A stretch of 11,797 nt of DNA, from positions 1-11,797 of the forward strand of contig JAMORN010000031.1 in the NCBI GenBank assembly GCA_027063545.1, in the 5' to 3' direction. Positions 1 to 6,817 of this stretch are shown in pieces. The stretch comes from JAMORN01 sp027063545 [NCBI: bacterium] (GTDB lineage: Bacteria; JAMORN01). Made by a program: the position numbers and the translations under genes. Numbering within the stretch: position 1 is the first letter of the stretch; every line of letters begins with the position of its first letter. The notes under the pieces are model-generated. The model was not told where the DNA came from, made no database searches, and saw only the letters and a list, made by a program, of their open reading frames with translations.

Positions 1-415
1 GCCCTTCATTTTTTTCAAGTTTATTTTTCTCTTTTGATAGTGTATTTAAGGAAAAATCAATAAATTTACATAATGAATCTAAATCTTCTTCTTTTACTTT
101 TTTATAAGAAAAAGGAATCTCACCATTGAGTCTTTTAATTTCTTTCTTTATAGATGTTAAAACTATATCATAAACTTTATCATAGTCTATATCTTCCATT
201 TTAGTAGGATTAAGACCTTTAGTTTCAATGGTTATTTTATAGTTTGGCAGAATAAAAAATTTTTGAGATTCTACATTTTTATAAGAGAAATAGTTGTATA
301 TTAAATAATTATTAATGTTATTTTCTTTATTTAAGAGAGAAGAAGAACATCCCAATATTAAAACAATAGAAATAAATCCTAGAAGAAGTATATAAATCTT
401 TATTTTTCTACTCAT
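1..415 (-). CDS. Small lipoprotein of unknown function (C-terminus cut by window edge)
   Basis: This reading frame is open from an ATG at 415 to the left edge, giving 138 complete codons. The N-terminus is a lipoprotein signal peptide: a charged start (MSRKIKIY), a hydrophobic core and the lipobox LILGC with the lipidated cysteine at residue 23, followed by a Ser-rich linker. Asn, not Asp, is frequent after it, so outer-membrane sorting cannot be judged. The mature part is Lys/Glu/Asn-rich with short strands and helices and no motif I recognise. The ATG overlaps the stop codon of the preceding lipoprotein gene by four bases (ATGA), so translation is probably coupled. It shares the signal peptide core YILLLG and a TKGL motif, followed by a similar-looking acidic/basic helix, with that neighbour, suggesting an old tandem duplication. 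Being a gene is near certain; the function is unknown. Confidence 0.85.
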   Translation of the reverse strand, partial: MSRKIKIYILLLGFISIVLILGCSSSLLNKENNINNYLIYNYFSYKNVESQKFFILPNYKITIETKGLNPTKMEDIDYDKVYDIVLTSIKKEIKRLNGEIPFSYKKVKEEDLDSLCKFIDFSLNTLSKEKNKLEKNEG

Positions 416-1128
416 TTTATATTTATACTAGAAAAAATGTTTTTTACAAGTGTTGGAAATACCTTTTTTGTAATATCGTAAAATTCTGATTTTTTATCTG
501 TATATGTATTTTTAAATCTAATATTACTTATATTTTCAAATACTAAATCACCTTTTTTCATATCCCATATTTGAATATATAAACTTTCTTCAATAACAAA
601 AATTTTTTTATCACCTATTTGGTCTATTTGATTTCTTTTGATGGTTATCTCTATAGGAAGTATTATATATCTTACCTTATATTTTTTATAAAACTCTTTT
701 AATATTTCCTTATCCTTATCTGAAAGAGAGAAATTGTCTTCTAATTTTGATCTTCTAGTGATTATGATATTGTAGAAATTTTTATAATTCTCTCCTAATA
801 TTATCTCCCTTTGATTAGATTTAATACATTTAAAATTATTTTTTAAAAATTTCTGAAATTCTTTAGATATACTATCCTGGACAGATTTTTCCTCTTCAAT
901 TGTAAGTTTTTTCGTTAACCCTTTTGTTTGAATATAGAAGTTTAATATGTCAAGACTTAATACACTCTGAGATTTTAGATTTAAAGTAGAATCTTCAATA
1001 AATATTTTTTGTAATTTAAAAATGCCATAATCTGTTTTTATTGTTTTGCTATTAAAACAACCAGTTAAGGCTCCTCCTATAAAAAAGAGAAGCCCTAAAA
1101 GAAGAATATAATAAGCTTTTTTCCCCAT
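412..1128 (-). CDS. Lipoprotein of unknown function
   Basis: The protein has 238 residues with a clear lipoprotein signal peptide ending in the lipobox LTGC, cysteine at residue 24. The mature part alternates amphipathic helices and strands. Near residues 152-200 it reads as a strand (YIILPIEITI), a basic turn, then a strand and turn LYIQIWDMKKGDLVFE. That IWD...G.LV pattern resembles the strand-turn-strand seen in various CsgG/TolB-N-like and DUF799-like envelope lipoproteins, but the match is too weak to assign a family. The start is supported by AAGGG about 8 bases upstream. The gene lies 70 bases downstream of the PpiC-like gene and overlaps the next lipoprotein by ATGA, so it probably belongs to the same transcript. 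An outer-membrane accessory lipoprotein is an inference from the signal peptide only. Confidence 0.88.
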   Translation of the reverse strand: MGKKAYYILLLGLLFFIGGALTGCFNSKTIKTDYGIFKLQKIFIEDSTLNLKSQSVLSLDILNFYIQTKGLTKKLTIEEEKSVQDSISKEFQKFLKNNFKCIKSNQREIILGENYKNFYNIIITRRSKLEDNFSLSDKDKEILKEFYKKYKVRYIILPIEITIKRNQIDQIGDKKIFVIEESLYIQIWDMKKGDLVFENISNIRFKNTYTDKKSEFYDITKKVFPTLVKNIFSSINIK

Positions 1129-1135
1129 AATACTA

Positions 1136-1151
1136 CCCTTCTACTAAAGGG
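1136..1151 (-). promoter_or_regulatory. Small hairpin covering the SD of the 412-1128 lipoprotein gene
   Basis: On the minus strand CCCTT and AAGGG form a perfect 5-bp stem with a 6-base loop, and the AAGGG arm is the only SD-like sequence ahead of the ATG at 1128. Pairing would hide the ribosome binding site and could lower translation of this gene and of the coupled gene behind it. A stem this short can arise by chance in such AT-rich DNA. Confidence 0.3.
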
Positions 1152-1176
1152 ATGTGATTTCTAATAATTAAAATAT

Positions 1177-1210
1177 AAAATAAACTAAATCAAAAAAACT
1201 AGTTTATTTT
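1177..1210 (-). terminator. AT-rich inverted repeat at the 3' end of the PpiC-like gene; weak terminator or attenuator
   Basis: A perfect 11-bp inverted repeat (arms 1177-1187 and 1200-1210, 12-base spacer) overlaps the TAG stop codon of the PpiC-like gene. In the transcript the second arm ends in UUUU and is followed by AUAUUUUAAUU. The layout resembles an intrinsic terminator, but the stem has only one G-C pair, so it would be weak. It could reduce read-through into the two lipoprotein genes rather than end the operon. Confidence 0.35.
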
Positions 1211-2164
1211 TATTTTTATATCTATTTTATGTCTTTTTTTAATTTTATCATATATTGCATTAATATTTTGATCCTTTAATCTCTTTGATATCAAAGCATA
1301 GGTTTTATTATCTAAAGAATCTTTTATATCATGTAAAAATATAATATGATATCCGTATATAGTTTTTACAATATCACTAATTTCGCCAACCTTCATAGTG
1401 TCTAAAGCTTTAGCAAAGTTTCTATCAAGATCTTTTAACTTAACATATCCAATATCTCCACCTTTAACTTTTGAAGGACCTTCAGAATATTTTTGGGCAA
1501 TTTCAGAAAAATTAGAACCATCTTTTTTCAACATTTTTTGTATATTTTTTATTTTTATTAAAGCACTGTCAATGTTAGTGCTATCAGGTTTTTTCTTTAA
1601 TACTAAAATATGAGAAACATGATACATTTTATATTCGTTTTTATGTTTATTATAGTAGTTCTTTACCACATTAGAATCAATTTTCACTTCATTTTTTAAT
1701 TTTTCTACATATTTATTAACTAATAAATTTGTTTTTATAGAACTTCTAAACTCCTCAAAAGTTGTTTTTGTTTTTGTTAAATAATTCTTAAAAGCCGTAG
1801 TATCCCCCTTAAAGTGTTGAAGTATAAATTTATTAACCTCTGCATTTACCATACTATCTGTTATATGTAAAGATGTATCTTTTTCAGCCTCAACCCTTAA
1901 AATATTAAATAAAATATCTGCGTCTATTACATTTTTTAAAAGAGCGATAGAATCTTTAGGAGTCATTTTTTTTCTTGTAATTAATGCATAAAATGCTTTT
2001 ATATTTTTAAATTTATTCATGATATCTTCTTTATAGATAGTGATAGAATCGTCAATTACAACCATAGGTGTCTTACCTGAAGATTGAACTTTACTTTTAG
2101 AACAATTTGTCCATAAGATAGAGAAAAGACTTAAAATTAAAATTAAAGTTAATGCTTTTTTCAT
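1199..2164 (-). CDS. PpiC/SurA-like peptidyl-prolyl cis-trans isomerase, exported (possible lipoprotein)
   Basis: This 321-residue protein has the layout of SurA/PrsA/PpiD-type periplasmic foldases. Residues 1-21 form a signal peptide, 35-175 a helical SurA_N-like chaperone region, about 180-280 one parvulin domain, and 281-321 a C-terminal helical tail. The parvulin domain is clear: VSHILV near residue 183, then FSEIAQKYSEGPS, GGDIGYV, FAKALDTMKVGEIS and YGYHIIFLHD. Such proteins catalyse prolyl isomerisation and hold unfolded outer-membrane proteins in the periplasm. The cysteine at residue 21 (WTNC) may be lipidated, but Trp at -3 and Asn at -1 depart from the usual lipobox, so membrane anchoring is uncertain. 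AAGGAG lies 7 bases ahead of the ATG. The gene follows the LpoA-like gene by 29 bases, so the two are very likely co-transcribed and both act in the envelope. Confidence 0.92.
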   Translation of the reverse strand: MKKALTLILILSLFSILWTNCSKSKVQSSGKTPMVVIDDSITIYKEDIMNKFKNIKAFYALITRKKMTPKDSIALLKNVIDADILFNILRVEAEKDTSLHITDSMVNAEVNKFILQHFKGDTTAFKNYLTKTKTTFEEFRSSIKTNLLVNKYVEKLKNEVKIDSNVVKNYYNKHKNEYKMYHVSHILVLKKKPDSTNIDSALIKIKNIQKMLKKDGSNFSEIAQKYSEGPSKVKGGDIGYVKLKDLDRNFAKALDTMKVGEISDIVKTIYGYHIIFLHDIKDSLDNKTYALISKRLKDQNINAIYDKIKKRHKIDIKIKIN

Positions 2165-2193
2165 GACATACTCCTTATTAAAGTTTTGATTTA

Positions 2194-3954
2194 TTAATAG
2201 TTAAGTTTTATGAATTTTTTATTTTCAATTTTTATAATCTCAGCATTATTATTTGATCCTTCTGTATTATAAAATGTAATTCTACCACTTACTCCATTAT
2301 AATTTTTAATATTATTTATATATTCAGTAATAGCCTCAGGAGTGGTATATCCATTCTCTATAGCTGAGAATATAATGTCAATAGCATCATAACCTAAGTA
2401 GCTAACCTTTCCAGGACTTTTTTTAAACATATTTTTATATTCATTTTCAAACTTTATCCTTTTATCATATCTATCTATTTTATAAAAATAAAGACTGAAA
2501 TATGAGTTGTTTAAATATTGAGCAGTATGTTTAATTAATTTGTTTGAATACCAACCAGATGATCCTAATAGAGTGCCATTAATTCTATAATAAAATATTT
2601 GAGGAATAAGCATAATAAGCTCATCAGCAGATGCAGAAGGAATAAATATTCCATCAACCTGCAAATTTTCTTCTTTAAGTCTTTTTTTGGGAATGTTTTC
2701 AAGTTTTACTTCTCTATATTTCCCTTCTTTTTTAAATATCTCCTCTTCTATCTTGTCAATAAGTATTGCTCTTCTAATAGAAATCATATACTCTTTATAA
2801 TCCTTTGTGCCTGGAGGATAAATTATTAATTTTATAATTCTACCACCTTTTGCTTCTACATATCTTTGAAAACTTAATGCTTGAGTTCTACCATAAGCAT
2901 TATCAGGAGCTATAATAACAAATTTTCTTAATTTAAGGCTATCAACAGCAAATTTTGCAATTTTTTCTGCTAATTTTGTTATTGTTACATTAAGTTGAAA
3001 AATATTATTACCTATTTTAGCAATACCTTCTTCAGTCGCTGTGGGAGTAATAAGAGGTAAAGAGTATTCACTCACTAAAGCACTTGCCACTATTGTATTT
3101 AAACTTGTAATAGGTCCAACAATTGCTGTGTAATCACCATATTTTAGTATTTCTTTAACTTTAAATATTGTTTCTATTGGACTGCTTTTAGTATCAAAAA
3201 CAGAATATTTTATATTATCATTTTCTATTTCAGAAAATTTCAACTTTATAGAGTTTAATACCTGCTCTCCATATACTTTATATTCCCCAGATAAAGGTAA
3301 AAGAACAGCAATTTTTATATATCTTCCCTTTAATTCTTTACTTTTCTCTAAATATTTTTTTACAATTTCTGAGAGAGGGTCTGAAGAAAATAAGGATAAG
3401 AATATGGTAGAGAGTTTTTCAACACTACTGAAATTACCTTTCTCATAAGAGTTTTTTATTAAGTAGAATAGGATATTTTTATATAACACATCATAATCTT
3501 TATATTTATCTTTTAATTGTTCTAGTTGATTAAGATCTAATTTTTTTAAACTTTCTTTAAAAATATTTAAACCATAAATTTTTAGATTTTGGGGAGCTTT
3601 TATTATAAAAATGGCAGCATGATCAGCACTTTCATAGAAATTTTGAGTTTTAAATAAATACACGCTATAAAGATAATTATAATAAAAAGATAAAGAAGAA
3701 TCACCTTTTTCTTTTAAAATCTTTAATATAAATTTAGCATTTTTTAGGTCATTGTTATTTAAATATATCTTTGTTAAAGCAATTAACGCCTTTGTTTTTA
3801 TAATGTTATTTTTGCTTGAAAGATACAACTTTTGAAGTTTTATTATAGATTCTTTTATAGAATTAGAATTTAATATATCTTCTATTTTATCATTTGTGTA
3901 TATTGGGGTAGTAGTTAATAGTAGTAATGCTAATAAGAAATATAATCTTTTCAT
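2194..3954 (-). CDS. LpoA-like periplasmic protein: TPR-type helices plus type 1 periplasmic-binding fold
   Basis: I place the start at 3954 rather than at the upstream in-frame ATG at 3990. The inner ATG has GAAGAG 10 bases upstream and begins a good signal peptide (MKRLYFLLALLLL, cleavage near YTND); the outer one lacks an SD and would bury that signal behind 12 residues. The 586-residue product has a helical solenoid of TPR type (about 20-205), then a Peripla_BP_6/LivJ-like domain from about 213: IKIAVLLPLSG, YTAIVGPITS, PLITPTATEEG, VIIAPDNAYGR and a late YLGYDAIDIIFSAI. This order (TPR plus LivJ fold) is that of LpoA, the outer-membrane activator of PBP1A in gamma-proteobacteria, but here there is no lipobox cysteine. 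No ABC permease or ATPase is nearby, so amino-acid transport is less likely. It sits between the branching enzyme and the PpiC gene. Its exact role is inferred. Confidence 0.85.
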   Translation of the reverse strand: MKRLYFLLALLLLTTTPIYTNDKIEDILNSNSIKESIIKLQKLYLSSKNNIIKTKALIALTKIYLNNNDLKNAKFILKILKEKGDSSLSFYYNYLYSVYLFKTQNFYESADHAAIFIIKAPQNLKIYGLNIFKESLKKLDLNQLEQLKDKYKDYDVLYKNILFYLIKNSYEKGNFSSVEKLSTIFLSLFSSDPLSEIVKKYLEKSKELKGRYIKIAVLLPLSGEYKVYGEQVLNSIKLKFSEIENDNIKYSVFDTKSSPIETIFKVKEILKYGDYTAIVGPITSLNTIVASALVSEYSLPLITPTATEEGIAKIGNNIFQLNVTITKLAEKIAKFAVDSLKLRKFVIIAPDNAYGRTQALSFQRYVEAKGGRIIKLIIYPPGTKDYKEYMISIRRAILIDKIEEEIFKKEGKYREVKLENIPKKRLKEENLQVDGIFIPSASADELIMLIPQIFYYRINGTLLGSSGWYSNKLIKHTAQYLNNSYFSLYFYKIDRYDKRIKFENEYKNMFKKSPGKVSYLGYDAIDIIFSAIENGYTTPEAITEYINNIKNYNGVSGRITFYNTEGSNNNAEIIKIENKKFIKLNY

Positions 3955-3964
3955 AAAAACAATT

Positions 3965-3970
3965 CTCTTC
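3965..3970 (-). promoter_or_regulatory. Ribosome binding site that decides the start of the LpoA-like gene
   Basis: GAAGAG on the minus strand lies 10 bases before the ATG at 3954. The in-frame ATG at 3990, inside the end of the branching enzyme gene, has no such element. The same GAAGAG precedes the branching enzyme start at 5611. Confidence 0.6.
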
Positions 3971-3982
3971 AAATTGTTTAAA

Positions 3983-5611
3983 TTAATCATTAATTAATGG
4001 TAAATCTTCAAATTCTAAATTATAAAAGATATCTGTTAAAAATTCAATTTCCTTTAAAATATCTTTTTTTTCTTCTTTATTCAATAATAAAGATAATAAA
4101 GTTTCAACTCTATTAAAAAGTTCGTTAAACCTATTATAAGCATAATGGGAGGTATTATTATAAGCCATAAAAGGCCAATCAGAGGATGTAAGAAGAAGAA
4201 TATTTTTTACAAGAAGAACAAAGAGTCTTTTTCTATAAGCGTTTATTTGAATTACATTATTTTTATACATATCAACTAAATATTTATAATCCTCTAATAC
4301 TCTATAGGTAGTTGTTAACATAGAAGATACTTTATTACTAGACCATACCTCAGCAAATCCTTTTTCTCCCCAAGAAGAAAAGATAGGATTTACAATCTGA
4401 TGTTTTGAATAAATTTTTTGATATTCTTCTAATGTAGTTAATTGTATCTCATTTTGATTTGAGAATATTAAGATTAAATTTTTTAGAAAATCTATACCTT
4501 CAAACCACCAATGGCCAAATAGTTCCATATCAAATGGCATTGTAAGTATAGGCTTAGCAAATTTTATTTTGTCTTTTATTTTTATAAGTCTATGTTTTAT
4601 ATTAGAAAAAAGATCTAAAGCATCTAAATAAGTTTGCTGTTTTGCTTCTTCAATATTATAAAAATCTTTTTTGATATTCCATAATTTTATACCAGTAAAA
4701 GATCTATCAAAACCACCATCGTAGTTTTTATGAAGAAGATCTTTTATATCTTCTATATCAAATTCAAATCCTATATCTTTATAAAAATCTCTATAAACTA
4801 AGTTAGCAGGATAACCTATTTCTCTGGACCATACCTTTTTGGCTGATTCAAAGTCTCTAGGATAATACAGAATTTTATTAGAAGAATACACAGGGGTGTA
4901 TATTACATTAATAGGTTTAGGTTGTCCGAATATTATACCATGTGCCTCTAAGATTGTTCGTTTTATATTACTTTTTTTTAATGCTTCTTCTATTTGTGGA
5001 TGATATCCTGCTTCTGGCAGCCAAAAACTTTCTAAATTTTTGTTAAAAAAGTATAAAAACTCTTTTTTTGAATTTTTGACTAACAGATTCAAATACCATG
5101 GATATGATATATAATTTGGCATAAAAGTATGGGTTAAGTTAGTGGAAAATAGATGAATAATACCTAAATCGTTTAATTTTTTAAACTGACCAAGAAGATC
5201 TCTTTTGTACTTTTTATTAAGAGAAAAATCTATTTTTTTATAAAAATCTAAATAAAATAAGAATAATTTTATTAAATATTGGTTTTTTACTATAGGATCT
5301 CTTTTAATAGAAGTTTGTAGAAAATTTATTCTTTTATTTATATAATTCTGCAATTTTTCAAGGATTTTTTTATTAGATAGAAGATAAATTAAGGTAGGAC
5401 TTAAAGAGATATTCAATTTGCTTTTGATATTATAAAGTTCATATAACTCCCATAACATATCAATAAGAGGTATATATACCTCAACAATAGCCTCAAAAAC
5501 CCAATCTTCTTCCAAAAAATCTTGATGCTCAGGGTGATAAACAAAAGGCAGATGCCCATGAAGAACAAAATTTATATATCCAACAATATTATTGGTGTCT
5601 TTATCTATCAT
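3983..5611 (-). CDS. GH57 1,4-alpha-glucan branching enzyme (DUF1957 C-terminal domain)
   Basis: The 542-residue protein matches GH57 branching enzymes (the TK1436 / Rv3031 type) in length and motifs. Motif 1 is LHGHLPFVYHPE (17-28). The catalytic nucleophile region is FWLPEAGYHPQ with Glu200. A YYPRDFESAKKVWSREIGYP block (249-268) follows, then PFDMELFGHWWFEG (359-372), whose Asp361 is the expected acid/base. SSWGEKGFAEVW (412-423) follows, and the C-terminal helical DUF1957 domain carries LLLTSSDWPFMAYN (472-485). The enzyme cuts alpha-1,4-glucan chains and rejoins them as alpha-1,6 branches, mainly for cytoplasmic glycogen; there is no signal peptide. Its ATG follows directly on the stop codon of the DUF4912 gene (TAAATG) with GAAGAG just before, so translation should be tightly coupled. 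A 4-alpha-glucanotransferase or amylase of GH57 is less likely given the DUF1957 domain and DWPFM motif. Confidence 0.95.
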   Translation of the reverse strand: MIDKDTNNIVGYINFVLHGHLPFVYHPEHQDFLEEDWVFEAIVEVYIPLIDMLWELYELYNIKSKLNISLSPTLIYLLSNKKILEKLQNYINKRINFLQTSIKRDPIVKNQYLIKLFLFYLDFYKKIDFSLNKKYKRDLLGQFKKLNDLGIIHLFSTNLTHTFMPNYISYPWYLNLLVKNSKKEFLYFFNKNLESFWLPEAGYHPQIEEALKKSNIKRTILEAHGIIFGQPKPINVIYTPVYSSNKILYYPRDFESAKKVWSREIGYPANLVYRDFYKDIGFEFDIEDIKDLLHKNYDGGFDRSFTGIKLWNIKKDFYNIEEAKQQTYLDALDLFSNIKHRLIKIKDKIKFAKPILTMPFDMELFGHWWFEGIDFLKNLILIFSNQNEIQLTTLEEYQKIYSKHQIVNPIFSSWGEKGFAEVWSSNKVSSMLTTTYRVLEDYKYLVDMYKNNVIQINAYRKRLFVLLVKNILLLTSSDWPFMAYNNTSHYAYNRFNELFNRVETLLSLLLNKEEKKDILKEIEFLTDIFYNLEFEDLPLIND

Positions 5612-6640
5612 TTACTCTTCTTTTTTTGTTATATAAGGCGTAATAGTAATTATATGTTTTTTATTACTACTAATAGCTTTAATTGGAAATTTATGTTCAC
5701 CATTGGGTAAAGCAAAATGAAGAGAAAAACTCCCATCTTCTTTTAAAGGTATAGTAAATTCTCCTAGTTTTACTGTTGCATTAGGTTTTGTATATCCTTT
5801 TATAATAACTTCTGTTTCTACTATTAAAAAGAAATCATCTTTTTCTATTTTATATTTTAATTGTTCTACTTTATCAATAATAGCAGTAGAAGAAACACCT
5901 CCAATACTAGAGATTAAATTAGATGAAATAAAGCTTTCAGAACTTAATATATCTTTAAAAATTTTTACAAAGCTTTCAGAGCTTATTATATATTTTAATA
6001 TTTTTTCATCCCCAAATGTTTCTTCATATATTTCAATTATTTCTTCTTCAGGGATATTTAAGAGTTCTGTTTCATCTAATTCACTATCGTATAATTCTAC
6101 TCCATTTATATTTTGTGAAATATTAATTTGGTAAGTAATACTATTTGAGTTTACAATAGGTATGTATTTGTTATTATTATCTAGTATACCTAATTCAATA
6201 TATATTTCACCTGCAGTACCTTTAGGCTGAAAGTACCAACTTGAAATGTTTTTATCTAATATAATATCATATATATCAGAACCTTCATGTACTTTAAGAA
6301 CAATATTTTCTATTATATTAACATCTATGTTTCCTATTTCCCAATATGCAAATAACCATTCTGGATCTTTTTGTGTTAAAACAATGTATGTTCTTTTAAA
6401 TTTAGGTTTTTTTATTAAATCTACAGGAGAAAATACTTTATCTCTGTTAGCAAAAGTTTTATCTTCTTTCTTATCATTCAATTTTGGAGGGACACTTTGC
6501 TTCAGAGCTTTATATTGTTTATATTCTAAGCTTCTTATGTTAGTATTAATAGAAAATTTTTTCAAAAATCCAAGTTTTTTTAAAATAGTAGGAGAAACTT
6601 TTTTGTATATAGATTTTTTCTTTATTATTTTATTTCTCAT
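5612..6640 (-). CDS. DUF4912 protein with C-terminal Ig-like domain, partner of the GH57 branching enzyme
   Basis: The 342-residue cytoplasmic protein starts with a basic segment (1-80), then the DUF4912 domain (about 82-172) with YIVLTQKDPEWLFAYWEI, SWYFQP and a GEIYIELG...YIPIVNSN strand pair. A long acidic region (185-270) follows, and about 272-335 form a small beta domain with GYTKPNATVKLG, the block EDGSFSLHFALPNGEH and a closing strand pair. In other bacteria DUF4912 proteins with this same tail are often encoded beside GH57 branching enzymes; the biochemical role is unknown, and carbohydrate binding or enzyme assistance is inferred. AAGGAGG precedes the ATG by about 10 bases, the strongest SD of the minus-strand unit, as fits the first gene of an operon. 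A 13-residue period in the acidic region repeats SSESF (220-224 and 233-237). Confidence 0.93.
   Translation of the reverse strand: MRNKIIKKKSIYKKVSPTILKKLGFLKKFSINTNIRSLEYKQYKALKQSVPPKLNDKKEDKTFANRDKVFSPVDLIKKPKFKRTYIVLTQKDPEWLFAYWEIGNIDVNIIENIVLKVHEGSDIYDIILDKNISSWYFQPKGTAGEIYIELGILDNNNKYIPIVNSNSITYQINISQNINGVELYDSELDETELLNIPEEEIIEIYEETFGDEKILKYIISSESFVKIFKDILSSESFISSNLISSIGGVSSTAIIDKVEQLKYKIEKDDFFLIVETEVIIKGYTKPNATVKLGEFTIPLKEDGSFSLHFALPNGEHKFPIKAISSNKKHIITITPYITKKEE
5932..5993 (-). repeat. Short in-frame duplication inside the DUF4912 gene
   Basis: Two similar segments starting AAAGCTTTCAGA on the plus strand, 39 bases (13 codons) apart, encode the twice-seen SSESF and flanking residues. 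It is a small internal duplication in the low-complexity linker between the DUF4912 and Ig-like domains, with no sign of a wider repeat array. Confidence 0.5.
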
Positions 6641-6817
6641 AATCTTATTCCCTCCTTAAGAGTGATTTTATTTAAAATTATCTTTTTGAAATTATCCTTG
6701 TAATTTAATTATATCTAAAAATATATAATTAATATATAAAAATTGTATATAAAAAAATATTTTTTTATTTTATCGTTTAAATAGATGAGAAAAAATAAAA
6801 ATGGAGGGTTTGTTCAG
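6641..6817. promoter_or_regulatory. Divergent, extremely AT-rich control region
   Basis: This interval separates the minus-strand DUF4912 operon from the plus-strand PEGA gene and must hold both promoters. Toward the plus strand, TTGAAA at 6686-6691 followed 18 bases later by TATATC (6710-6715) is one candidate. A perfect TATAAT at 6724-6729 with TTGTAA (6698-6703) 20 bases upstream is another, with loose spacing. The region is nearly all A and T, so such matches are expected by chance and I cannot choose between them. The minus-strand promoter is not distinguishable by eye. Confidence 0.45.
6803..6808 (+). promoter_or_regulatory. Ribosome binding site that decides the start of the PEGA gene
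   Basis: GGAGGG lies 9 bases before the ATG at 6818. The frame is also open from an ATG at 6785, but that one has no SD before it, and the SD itself would lie inside the extra 11 codons. The inner start also gives a clean signal peptide. Confidence 0.75.

Noticed and set aside
1398-1613. Short plus-strand frame inside the PpiC-like gene
   Set aside because: It is antisense to the parvulin domain, with no SD and no recognisable features.
2194-3990. LivJ-type amino-acid ABC transporter binding protein as the main call
   Set aside because: The N-terminal TPR-like solenoid and the absence of permease and ATPase genes in the window fit LpoA-like proteins better, although the fold is shared.
6246-6659. 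Open plus-strand frame of 137 codons opposite the DUF4912 gene
   Set aside because: It lies antisense to a clearly conserved gene, has no SD, and its residues look like the reverse of the AT-rich coding strand (long Phe/Leu/Ser runs).
6720-6780. A/T runs in the divergent region as a replication origin or phase-variable tract
   Set aside because: No DnaA-box-like repeats are present, and the homopolymer runs are of the length expected at this base composition.
6785-6817. Upstream ATG as the start of the PEGA gene
   Set aside because: There is no SD ahead of it, it lies where the SD of the inner ATG is found, and it would put 11 charged residues before the signal peptide.
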